Assembly (NCBI RefSeq): GCF_018860755.1
Contig: NZ_JAHKPW010000070.1
Location: 261,100 to 325,099, forward strand
DNA length: 64,000 bases
Direction: 5' to 3'
Origin: Colwellia sp. D2M02
GTDB taxonomy: Bacteria > Pseudomonadota > Gammaproteobacteria > Enterobacterales > Alteromonadaceae
The notes beneath the pieces were generated by a model that was not told the DNA's origin, searched no databases, and was given only the letters and a program-made list of their open reading frames with translations. Position numbers and translations under genes: made by a program. Below, piece by piece: positions 54,420 through 63,101 of this stretch (its first letter is position 1; every line of letters begins with the position of its first letter).

Positions 54420-54454
54420 GGTGCTACCTGATGCTCAGGTAGCACCTTTCTATT
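54420..54454 (+). terminator. Hairpin terminator after hcp
   Basis: A perfect 12-bp stem GGTGCTACCTGA/TCAGGTAGCACC with loop TGC, followed by TTTCTATTT, starting 15 bases after the hcp stop. It would reduce transcription into the baseplate genes and so make hcp mRNA more abundant than tssE-G. Confidence 0.85.
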
Positions 54455-54478
54455 TAATCACTTTGACTAATATTCTTT

Positions 54479-54883
54479 ATGGCGTTATTTGATAAATTAG
54501 CTAACCCGGTGTGTTACAAGTCGGTAGAAGCAGAACAACGAGAAGAACTTGATAGCGTATGCTTACACTTAAACTCTCTACTTAACTCACGCCGCGGCGT
54601 ACTAGTACATATGAGTGATTATGGCTTACCTGACGTAGAGGATATTTATGAAGGGCTACCGTACTCGCAACAAACATTAGCATTTGAAGTTAAAAAGCTT
54701 ATTGAAAAATACGAGCCGAGAGTTAGAAGCGTTAATGTAATCGCTAAAAATATTAATCAACATGACTGCGTGATTAATTTAGAGATTCAAGCATTTTTAG
54801 TGAGTGGTTTATCACTGCAATTTAGTACTAAGTTTGCCTCAGGTGGCAAAGCTGATGTACACCGTAAGATTGCTTCATCATGA
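54479..54883 (+). CDS. tssE: T6SS baseplate protein TssE (gp25-like)
   Basis: A 134-residue protein of gp25/lysozyme-like fold: LDSVCLHLNSLLNSRRG, then YGLPDVEDIYEGLPYS and IEKYEPRVRSVNV are TssE marks. It is part of the baseplate wedge with TssF and TssG. The ATG has no strong purine site right before it; TTCTTT precedes it, so translation may depend on coupling or a weak site. Confidence 0.93.
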   Translation: MALFDKLANPVCYKSVEAEQREELDSVCLHLNSLLNSRRGVLVHMSDYGLPDVEDIYEGLPYSQQTLAFEVKKLIEKYEPRVRSVNVIAKNINQHDCVINLEIQAFLVSGLSLQFSTKFASGGKADVHRKIASS

Positions 54884-54946
54884 TTATCAAACCACTGACT
54901 AAAAATTTATTGATTGAAACAACAATTAAACTAACAAGGAATGTGT

Positions 54947-56662
54947 GTGCAACAGTACTTTGATGCTCAAATGCGCTTATTAACTCAAGCAGGTAAACAA
55001 TTTGCAGAGCATTACCCAGAACACGCTGGGCAGTTAAATATTGACTCCATTAAAGAACGAGATCCGCATGTAGAGCGGTTACTTGAGGGAGTCGCTTACC
55101 TGAACGCCAACATTCAAAAACGTCTAGACCAATCACTACCTGAAGTATCAGAGCAAGTGCTTAGGCAGCTATGCCCAGCGTTATTAAATTTTTACCCATC
55201 AACAACAGTTTTTCAATTTCACCCTAAATACTCAATGCAAGAATCACTTTTAGTGAAAAAGGGTCTTGAAATTACAACTGAAGTGGCGGTTGAACAAGTT
55301 AAGTGTAAATTTACCACTTGCCATGATGTGAGCGTGTTGCCATTAGAAATTGTTGCGGCGCAGAATCATGACACCTTTGACGGCTCCGAATTACGCTTTA
55401 AAGTAAAGTGGATATGTCAGGGAGAGAAAGAAAACTACGATTTAAGTAAATTACGTCTGTATTTAGACGGAGATACCCCCCTTGTTAGTGGTTTATACCA
55501 CTTATTAATGAGTGCCAGTGAACCCGTTTTATTAGACTTTGGCGCTGCTGATTCAGGTTTTAACTGCCGGTTAACTAAGGCAGTAATTGCCCCTGCTAAT
55601 TTAAATCAACATAGCGCGTTATTACCCAATGCTTCTACCAGCCACCCTGGCTATGCATTACTACACGACTACTTTAATGGCAAAGAGCGCTTTAACTTTA
55701 TTGATATTGAATTTAATAGCGAGGTTGAATTACCAGAGCGTTGTGATTTCTTCGACGTTGTTATTAAATCTGCGGTTAAACTACCGCCAGGGCATAAATT
55801 AAGTGCTGCGAACATCAAGCTTAATTGTGTTGTTGGTATTAATCTTTTTGCTCAAGACGCAGAGCCAGTTAAGTTAGAATTGAACCAAACAGAATATGTT
55901 GTTGTTCCCGATCGAAATAAACGAAATAGTGTATTTACCTATTCGGTTGATAGGGTTGAGGGACGTGAAAGGTTAACGTCACAGGCGTACGATTATACCC
56001 CACGTTACCAAAGTATTTTTGGCGATGAAAAAAGGCTATACACACTTATTTTAAAAGATGTGGGTGATGTTGTACCAACACATTATGTTGCTTTGCCTAT
56101 TGAGCAAAATAGTGTTGATGAGACTGTCTCATTGGAGCTTACTGCCTATAATGGTCGCTGGCCGAAGCAAACCATCAGAGAAGGGCAGTTAAGCCAAGGC
56201 GGAAAAAACATGCCTTCAATGTTACAAGTTCGCAATATTGCCCGTCCATCAGGTTACAACGAATCTCAAGACAACACTAAGCATTGGCAGTTAATTAGTT
56301 TACTTAATCTTAAGTTTTCATCGTTATCCAACGTCAATGAGTTGAAACGATTGTTGGCTTTATTTGATTGGTCGAAACGCTCAGAAAACAAGCGAAGAAT
56401 TGAAGCAATTATTGATGTAAAAAGTAATAAAGTGAACCAAATTAAACGCGGCATATTTATTCAGGGCGCAGAGCTTCATATTACCTTAGATGAAAACAAA
56501 TTTGTTTGTCAGTCAGACGTATACCATTTCGCTTCTGTATTACATCAGTTTTTTGTTTTATATGCGCCTATTAACCAAAGTATGCAAACACGTATTGAGT
56601 GCGTACCTAGCTATAAGGAATTTGTTTGGGCGATAGAGCCTGGGCAAAGTGCGCATATATAG
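54947..56662 (+). CDS. tssF: T6SS baseplate protein TssF
   Basis: About 571 residues. The GTG at 54947 is preferred because AAGGA ends six bases before it; the ATG at 54941 lies directly on that site. The N-terminus FDAQMRLLTQAGKQFAEHYPEHAG is typical, as are DPHVERLLEGVAYLNANIQKRLD, LLRQLCPALLNFYPS-like QLCPALLNFYPS, and the C-terminal GRWPKQTI, then LNLKFSSLSNVNELKRLLALFDW. It forms the wedge with TssE and TssG. The stop overlaps the start of tssG. Confidence 0.94.
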   Translation: MQQYFDAQMRLLTQAGKQFAEHYPEHAGQLNIDSIKERDPHVERLLEGVAYLNANIQKRLDQSLPEVSEQVLRQLCPALLNFYPSTTVFQFHPKYSMQESLLVKKGLEITTEVAVEQVKCKFTTCHDVSVLPLEIVAAQNHDTFDGSELRFKVKWICQGEKENYDLSKLRLYLDGDTPLVSGLYHLLMSASEPVLLDFGAADSGFNCRLTKAVIAPANLNQHSALLPNASTSHPGYALLHDYFNGKERFNFIDIEFNSEVELPERCDFFDVVIKSAVKLPPGHKLSAANIKLNCVVGINLFAQDAEPVKLELNQTEYVVVPDRNKRNSVFTYSVDRVEGRERLTSQAYDYTPRYQSIFGDEKRLYTLILKDVGDVVPTHYVALPIEQNSVDETVSLELTAYNGRWPKQTIREGQLSQGGKNMPSMLQVRNIARPSGYNESQDNTKHWQLISLLNLKFSSLSNVNELKRLLALFDWSKRSENKRRIEAIIDVKSNKVNQIKRGIFIQGAELHITLDENKFVCQSDVYHFASVLHQFFVLYAPINQSMQTRIECVPSYKEFVWAIEPGQSAHI

Positions 56663-57651
56663 TGAACGAAGTACAGCAACCGAGTTGGAGTAAACTCTCT
56701 AGTAACCTACAAAAACTTCAAGATAAACCGTGGAAATTCGGCTTATTTAAAGCGCTTAACCTCTTAGAAACAGAGTGGGCAGAGCTTGATGAAATGCAAA
56801 TAGGCTTGAGTAGTCGGGTACTTATTACCCCCAATAAAGAATTAGGGTTTCCTGTTTCAGACATAAGAAAAGCCAGCCTACTTAAACATGGCAGAGGGGT
56901 TTTTCATGTTGAATCAAATTACTCAGGTTTATATGGCGTTGATGCGGCTATGCCACATTATTTGCTAGAGCAAGCAGCGGGAGATGATCTTGCAGCTGCT
57001 CGTACTCGGGCTTTTTTAGATATGTTTAACCATCTCTACTATTGCTTGTTGTATCAGTCATGGAAAAAGTCACAATTAACCATTAAAGGTATTGGCTCAG
57101 ATCAGTTTGAAGAAGTATTAAACGCTATTTTGTCGGGCCGTCACAGCACAGATACTCATGCTGGCGTTGCAGTATTAAAAACCTCAAGTGCTAGCGGTAT
57201 GGCAAAGCTACTGTGCAATGAATTTAATTGCGAACAAATAACAGTAGATGACTCAAGTCCCAATTGGCAACCTGTTGGAAATAGCACCAAGCTTGGTGAT
57301 GAAGGCACCTCGGTTTTAGGTGAGTCGGTTATCTTGGGCGATCATGTTTTAGTGTCAGGTGGCAAAGTTATTGTCGAGCTGGGTGAAATGGAAGAAAGCA
57401 GAGCTAAAAGCTTTTTTCCTGGCAGCACTAACGGTAATAAATTACAAAAATTGATTGAATCACAATTGCCGTCTGACTTGTCATGGGAGTGCACTATGTC
57501 TATTCACCATGATTATAAAGCGATTCAACAATTAGGCGATGACACTGTAATACTCGGTGTTAATAGTCATATAGGCGAAGTATCACAATTAATAGAATTT
57601 CAACAGTTTAAAGATAGTCAATACAAACAACGGATGGCTCAGGCTCGTTAA
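56662..57651 (+). CDS. tssG: T6SS baseplate protein TssG
   Basis: A 329-residue protein starting at the GTG at 56662, which overlaps the tssF stop (TAGTG). Family marks are WKFGLFKALNLLE, SDIRKASLLKHGRGVFHVE with the SN-x-SGLYG motif, PHYLLEQAAGD and FLDMFNHLYYCLLYQSWKK. The C-terminal part (LGDDTVILGVNSHIGE) is less usual in sequence but of normal length. It joins TssF in the baseplate wedge. Confidence 0.93.
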   Translation: MNEVQQPSWSKLSSNLQKLQDKPWKFGLFKALNLLETEWAELDEMQIGLSSRVLITPNKELGFPVSDIRKASLLKHGRGVFHVESNYSGLYGVDAAMPHYLLEQAAGDDLAAARTRAFLDMFNHLYYCLLYQSWKKSQLTIKGIGSDQFEEVLNAILSGRHSTDTHAGVAVLKTSSASGMAKLLCNEFNCEQITVDDSSPNWQPVGNSTKLGDEGTSVLGESVILGDHVLVSGGKVIVELGEMEESRAKSFFPGSTNGNKLQKLIESQLPSDLSWECTMSIHHDYKAIQQLGDDTVILGVNSHIGEVSQLIEFQQFKDSQYKQRMAQAR

Positions 57652-57672
57652 ATCAGCAGATAGGATATAGCA

Positions 57673-60459
57673 ATGGACGTAAAAGGCATTAAACAACTTA
57701 TTGATAAATTAAATGGACATACTGCAACCGCATTAGAGAATGCTGCTGGTTTTTCAAGTAGCAGAACACACTATGAGGTAGTACCTGAGCATTTATTAAT
57801 AAAACTGATGGAAGAAGATGCAAACGGTGATTTAGAGCGTATTTTTCATTTCTTTGGGGTCAGCCAAGATGATATTTGGCACGCTTTATTGGCTCACTTA
57901 AACACCCAGCCTGCAGGTAGCAAAAGTAAGCCGGTTTTTTCAAGACGCTTGTATGAATGGCTAGAGAAGTCATGGTTAACGAGCAATATGAACTACGGTG
58001 GCGATTGGATTTCTGGCATGTCACTGGTTGATGCATTAGTTGAAATGGCTCCATACAGTCCAGTACTCGCGTTACCTGAACTACTTGAAAAAATAGATAC
58101 GCACTTTTTACGTGCCAATCATGAAAAAATCTGTGAAGGCTCATGTGAGCGCTTAACCGCTAAAGCGCAAGAGTCACAGAGCAGCAGCTCACAAACTGCT
58201 AATACGCAGCAAACTGGGCAAGCGTTACAAGATTTTTGTGACGATCTTACTGGTAAAGCTGAGCGTGGTGAAATAGACCCTGTGCTTGGGCGTAACGATG
58301 AAATTCGAATGATGGTCGACGTACTATGTCGTCGCCGTAAAAATAACCCGATTATGGTGGGGGAGCCAGGTGTTGGTAAAACTGCTGTTGTTGAAGGTAT
58401 GGCGCAACGTATTATTGATGGGCAAGTACCAGAAGAGTTGAAAAACGTTCGTTTATTAACCCTAGACATGGGGTTACTACAAGCGGGCGCTGGGGTTAAA
58501 GGTGAGTTTGAACGTCGTCTAAAACAAGTTATTGATGAGGTCAAAGAGTCTGATATTCCAATTATTATGTTTATTGATGAAGCACATACTTTAATTGGTG
58601 CTGGTGGTGATGCAGGCATGAGCGATGCCGCTAACTTACTTAAGCCTGCGTTAGCACGCGGTGAGCTGCGCACAGTAGCCGCCACCACATGGTCAGAGTA
58701 TAAAAAGTATTTTGAACGTGATGCGGCACTTGAGCGACGCTTCCAACTGATTAAAGTTGAAGAGCCGTCAGAGCAAGCGGCTAAATTAATGCTTTCTGGC
58801 TTAAAAGCGAGTTATCAAAGTCACCATAATATTCAAATTACCGATGACGCTATTGAAGCCGCGGTTACCTTGTCAGCTCGTTATATTACCGGACGCTACT
58901 TACCCGATAAAGCGATAGATGTACTTGATACAGCCGCTGCTCGTGTACGTATGTCAAGTGCCACAGAGCCTGCCGCTATTGAGTCTGAAATAGAGCACTT
59001 AGCTTATTTAGAGAGAAGAATTGAAAACCTGCAAACCGAAAAGTCGCAAGGTATTAGTATCAAGCCAGGACTTATTGAACAATTAAATAGCGAAAAGACA
59101 GCCTCAACCGCAACATTGACTCAAATGTTAGGAGCGAGAGAAAACCAAAAATCAACGCTCAATATTATTAATGAGTTAAAGCTAGCGCAAGCTAATGGTG
59201 AAGATATTAACGAGCAGCTGTTAGCGATGCGTGAGCAATTGAAACAACAAAACGCTGACGGTAACGGACTATTCTCTGAAGTTGATGCTGACTCAGTTGC
59301 TGAAATTATTGCCGAATGGACAGGTATTCCAGCAGGCTCAATGGTTAAAGATGAAATCAACACGCTAATTTCATTAGAAGACTCTCTAAGTGATGTTGTT
59401 ATTGGTCAGTCGGATGGTTTAGCTAAATTGGCACAATCTTTACGGGTGAGTAAAGCTGGCGTTAGTGCATCAGAAGGGCCTTTAGGCGTGTTTTTATTAG
59501 TGGGACCGTCAGGTATTGGTAAAACCGAAACCGCGCGTACTTTGGCTAATGAAATGTTCGGAGGAGATAAATTTTTAACCACTATTAATATGAGTGAATA
59601 CCAAGAAGCGCATACTGTCTCACAACTTAAAGGCTCACCTCCTGGGTATGTTGGCTACGGAGAAGGGGGCGTACTGACCGAGGCAGTTAGACAACGACCA
59701 TACTCTGTTGTTTTGTTAGATGAAGTTGAGAAGTCACACCCTGATGTTATGAACTTGTTTTATCAAGTTTTTGAACGTGGCTTTATGCGCGATGGCGAAG
59801 GCAGAGAAATTGACTTTAGAAATACCATTATTTTAATGACTTCTAATTTGGGCTCACAAACATTAATTGACCAATGTGAAGAACCTTCAGTTGATGAAGA
59901 GCAAACGCAAAACAGCATTATCGATGACGATGCGCCTGAAAATGAAGCTGAGCTAACGACTGAGAGCGCAGATGAAACTACAGCAGGTGTGGTGAACGAA
60001 GTGTTGGCAACCGACATCCAGCAAAATGCGTGGCAACGTCCAACACTTAGTGCGTTAATTGAAGAAATTAAACCTGAACTATTGAGCTTTTTTGCTCCAG
60101 CGTTATTAGCGCGTATGCAAGTTATTCCATTTTTGCCGTTAGATAATGAAGCTCTCGGCGCTATTGTTGCGTTAAAGCTTGAATCAGTTGCTAAACGCTT
60201 AATGACAAACCACCAAATGGAGTTACGTGTTGACGGTGATGTTGTGCGTTATATTACATCGCAATGTCAAATGTCAGACTCAGGGGCGCGTATGGTTAAT
60301 GCTATGATCGAGCAGCAAATTTTACCGGGGATTGCTCGCTCAGTATTAGAGTTTATGGCAGATGATGACATGCCTGATATTTTAACCCTAACCCTAGATA
60401 GCAACGGCAAAATAGAAGCTATTTTTGCTGATAATGCATCTAAAACGGTAGCTGCTTAA
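57673..60459 (+). CDS. clpV: T6SS sheath-recycling ATPase ClpV (TssH)
   Basis: A 928-residue AAA+ protein. Residues 1-150: ClpN-like domain that grips TssC. D1 has Walker A GEPGVGKT (about 233) and Walker B MFIDEAHTLIGAG. A coiled middle part follows. D2 has Walker A GPSGIGKT (about 612) and VVLLDEVEKSH. The TssH type is shown by GEGGVLTEAVRQRPYS. Unusual: between SNLGSQTLIDQ and RPTLSALIEEIKPELL, residues about 736-785, there is an acidic insert rich in Glu, Asp and Thr (EEPSVDEEQTQ, DDDAPENEAELTTE), about 40 residues longer than in other ClpV. It takes apart contracted sheaths. Confidence 0.96.
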   Translation: MDVKGIKQLIDKLNGHTATALENAAGFSSSRTHYEVVPEHLLIKLMEEDANGDLERIFHFFGVSQDDIWHALLAHLNTQPAGSKSKPVFSRRLYEWLEKSWLTSNMNYGGDWISGMSLVDALVEMAPYSPVLALPELLEKIDTHFLRANHEKICEGSCERLTAKAQESQSSSSQTANTQQTGQALQDFCDDLTGKAERGEIDPVLGRNDEIRMMVDVLCRRRKNNPIMVGEPGVGKTAVVEGMAQRIIDGQVPEELKNVRLLTLDMGLLQAGAGVKGEFERRLKQVIDEVKESDIPIIMFIDEAHTLIGAGGDAGMSDAANLLKPALARGELRTVAATTWSEYKKYFERDAALERRFQLIKVEEPSEQAAKLMLSGLKASYQSHHNIQITDDAIEAAVTLSARYITGRYLPDKAIDVLDTAAARVRMSSATEPAAIESEIEHLAYLERRIENLQTEKSQGISIKPGLIEQLNSEKTASTATLTQMLGARENQKSTLNIINELKLAQANGEDINEQLLAMREQLKQQNADGNGLFSEVDADSVAEIIAEWTGIPAGSMVKDEINTLISLEDSLSDVVIGQSDGLAKLAQSLRVSKAGVSASEGPLGVFLLVGPSGIGKTETARTLANEMFGGDKFLTTINMSEYQEAHTVSQLKGSPPGYVGYGEGGVLTEAVRQRPYSVVLLDEVEKSHPDVMNLFYQVFERGFMRDGEGREIDFRNTIILMTSNLGSQTLIDQCEEPSVDEEQTQNSIIDDDAPENEAELTTESADETTAGVVNEVLATDIQQNAWQRPTLSALIEEIKPELLSFFAPALLARMQVIPFLPLDNEALGAIVALKLESVAKRLMTNHQMELRVDGDVVRYITSQCQMSDSGARMVNAMIEQQILPGIARSVLEFMADDDMPDILTLTLDSNGKIEAIFADNASKTVAA

Positions 60460-60477
60460 CTAAACGGAGAGAGTTAA

Positions 60478-62508
60478 ATGAGTGCGTTTGAATTTTTAAA
60501 GTCAATAAAAGCCAATGAAAGCCAATATGAGCTTAATATTACCGGTATTCCTAGCGGCTTATTTTCAGTAACCGATCTCGTTTCGGTTGAAGATGAACTG
60601 TGTAGTGATTACTGCTTTGAAATAGAGTTATTAAGTAATGATTTGATTTCAGCGGACACTGTTATTGGTAAAGATACAACGCTCTCAATTTTATGGGGTA
60701 TGAGCGATCGTACTATTAGTGGTCTGGTTAGCCATTTTGTTGCTCGCGGTCAAAGCCATCAAGGTTATCATTATAATTTAACCTTGAACTCTCATTTATC
60801 CTTATTAAAACATAAACGTTCAAACCGTATTTTTACAGCTATGTCGGTTGACAGCATTATCACTAGTGTTTTCACCAAGTCAGGCTTCCCAATGGAAAAG
60901 CTCGATATGATGGCAAGTGGACCAACACTTGACATGGTAGTGCAATATAATGAAACAGACTATCAGTTTGTTGAACGCATTATGCGTAAATATGGTTTTG
61001 TTTATGGCGCCATAGAAAACAATGGCTCAGTAAGAATTGCAGTGTGTAATTCAAGTGCTGACTTTGCTAGCAACACTACGCCAATAGACATTATTTACCA
61101 AGCACCGTCGGGTGTTGTGCGCGCAAATGAAAGTATTTTTGCAGTCAGTCGCAAAGCGAGCTTGCTAACTCAGGATATTCATTTAAATGATTACAACTAT
61201 GAAGCACTAGGTAATTTAAATGTTGAAGAGCAAGGTAGTAGCAAAGTTGCTGGTTTTGGTAGTTCGAGCATTTATGGTGAAAATTATAGGGATGCAGGTC
61301 AAGGCTCTATGCTTGCTAATGTGAGAAAGCAAGCATTTGACTGTCAACGCGATATTATTATTATTGACAGTGACTGTCGTGCTATTCGCCCAGGTTGTGT
61401 GGTTAATATTATTGATCATGACGATTACAGTGGTGCCTATTTTGTCACTAAAGTCGCTCATATAGGTAGTCAATCAGGCGGCGTTAACTACGGTAGTAAA
61501 GTTAAAAATTTACACTATAAAAACCAAGCTCACCTAATTCCACTTGATACACCTTTTAAAGCCGAAGTACCAGAAAGTGCCAAAACATTTACAACTTTTA
61601 ATGCCACTATAGAGCAAGAGGTTGATGATAAAGGCCGCTATATTGTAAAGCTGCCATTTAACCAAGACGGAGAGGGGCAAGAAAGTAAACCCACTCGTAT
61701 GGTACAGCCTTATGGTGGTAGTGGTCATGGTATGCACTTTCCATTAACACAAGGCAGTGAAGTGATTGTCTGTGGTGAAAATGGCGACCTAGACCGACCT
61801 ATCATTTTAGGTGCGGTATATAACGGTGAATCGCCAAGCCCAGTGACCTCAATCAACCCAACACAAAACCTTGTGGTCACGAGAGCGGGTCATAAGCTAT
61901 TGATGGATGATGCTACAGGCCGAGAAGAAATAGAGTTAAGTAACCCCGAAGGGGCTAACATACTCAAGTTAAATGCCAGTAGTAATGGAGACCACTTTGC
62001 TCAGCTTAAGTCAACGAACGGCAGAGTAGAAATTCAAGCTAAGAAAGACTTATTATTGACTAGTGATCGCAACCATATTGTGTCAACAAATAATGTTATG
62101 CAAACCGTGGTACGTGATCATATTAAAATTGAAACGCGCGAAAATGACATTTCTCTTAGCGCAGGTCGAGGAATTAATATTAACGCGGGCACAGGGCTTA
62201 AATTTCAAGCCACTGAAAATAATATTGATATGAACGCAGAAGCCAATATTAATATGCAGGCTCAGCAAAACGCTTCACTCTATGCTGAAGAAGGTAATAT
62301 TGACGTCAAAGCTAATAGTGGTGATCTCTCGGTTGAGTCTGGCGCTAATATTGTTATTAAAAGCACTAGCAATGGCAGTATTAACTTATCGCAAGGTAGT
62401 GGTTCTATTGAAATCGATGCTGGCGGAAACTTAACGATTGACGCCAATACTATTACATTAAGCGCAAGTAATATTGTTATTAAAGGCAATGCGGTAACCA
62501 ATAATTAA
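60478..62508 (+). CDS. vgrG: T6SS spike protein VgrG (TssI)
   Basis: A 676-residue spike. Residues about 1-380: gp27-like part (FEIELLSNDLISADTVIG, MSVDSIITSVFTKSGF, YNETDYQFVERIMRKYGF). About 385-470: gp5 OB fold (RYIVKLPFNQDGEGQES, GMHFPLTQGSEVIVCGENGD, RPIILGAVYN). About 480-676: DUF2345/beta-helix needle with short repeats (NIDMNAEANINMQAQ). There is no toxin extension, unlike the 1251-residue VgrG at 37.9-41.6 kb. It is likely the structural spike of the operon. Confidence 0.96.
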   Translation: MSAFEFLKSIKANESQYELNITGIPSGLFSVTDLVSVEDELCSDYCFEIELLSNDLISADTVIGKDTTLSILWGMSDRTISGLVSHFVARGQSHQGYHYNLTLNSHLSLLKHKRSNRIFTAMSVDSIITSVFTKSGFPMEKLDMMASGPTLDMVVQYNETDYQFVERIMRKYGFVYGAIENNGSVRIAVCNSSADFASNTTPIDIIYQAPSGVVRANESIFAVSRKASLLTQDIHLNDYNYEALGNLNVEEQGSSKVAGFGSSSIYGENYRDAGQGSMLANVRKQAFDCQRDIIIIDSDCRAIRPGCVVNIIDHDDYSGAYFVTKVAHIGSQSGGVNYGSKVKNLHYKNQAHLIPLDTPFKAEVPESAKTFTTFNATIEQEVDDKGRYIVKLPFNQDGEGQESKPTRMVQPYGGSGHGMHFPLTQGSEVIVCGENGDLDRPIILGAVYNGESPSPVTSINPTQNLVVTRAGHKLLMDDATGREEIELSNPEGANILKLNASSNGDHFAQLKSTNGRVEIQAKKDLLLTSDRNHIVSTNNVMQTVVRDHIKIETRENDISLSAGRGININAGTGLKFQATENNIDMNAEANINMQAQQNASLYAEEGNIDVKANSGDLSVESGANIVIKSTSNGSINLSQGSGSIEIDAGGNLTIDANTITLSASNIVIKGNAVTNN

Positions 62509-62575
62509 ACACTGTGTTTAGGGTTAACGTAAGTAATAAAAATAAAGAACAAACCAGAAATTATAAGGATATAAA

Positions 62576-63028
62576 ATGTCGGCGTCTGTTACCTCAATTG
62601 CTCCTAAAGCAAACATGTCAGACTTTCAGCCTCAAATGGCAAAAGTGACAGCGATAGATGAACAAGGACGAATTGAAAAAATCGCCTTGCTTACGCAAAA
62701 CGCCCAGCAATTAGACAATTATGCTGTTTGCAGTCAGGCTAAGCACATTGCTCGAGCGACTATTGATGATACTGTTTTAGCACAAAACACTCATCAAGGT
62801 TGGGTAGTTATAGCACAACTTGCTAGTCCCACAGACAGCCCATCAGCCTGTATCACCGACACGAATGGACATGTCAATATTAAAGGTGCCAAAAGCGTGA
62901 GCTTATCAACCTCAAAAGGCACCATTGAAGTACATAATGACGGCAGAATTGTTATTGATGCTACTGAGTTAAGCGCCACTAGTGAGCGAGACTTCACTAT
63001 TGCTGGTTGGCCTATTCGCCTTAACTAA
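62576..63028 (+). CDS. DUF6484-like VgrG-associated protein
   Basis: A 150-residue protein with AAGGATAT-AAA before the ATG. Residues about 20-85 (AKVTAIDEQGRIEKIAL, ARATIDDTVLAQNTHQGWVVIA) follow the DUF6484 pattern of a small OB-like barrel. The remainder (NIKGAKSVSLSTSKGTIEVHNDGRIVID) is a short beta-helix like the tip of VgrG. It sits right after vgrG and probably adapts an effector or PAAR protein to the spike. Family call is moderate. Confidence 0.6.
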   Translation: MSASVTSIAPKANMSDFQPQMAKVTAIDEQGRIEKIALLTQNAQQLDNYAVCSQAKHIARATIDDTVLAQNTHQGWVVIAQLASPTDSPSACITDTNGHVNIKGAKSVSLSTSKGTIEVHNDGRIVIDATELSATSERDFTIAGWPIRLN

Positions 63029-63101
63029 CATTCACTAACCTTAAACCATTAACCTTAATCACCCGCAGTTATTAATGCTATTACAAAATATGAATCACTA
63101 A

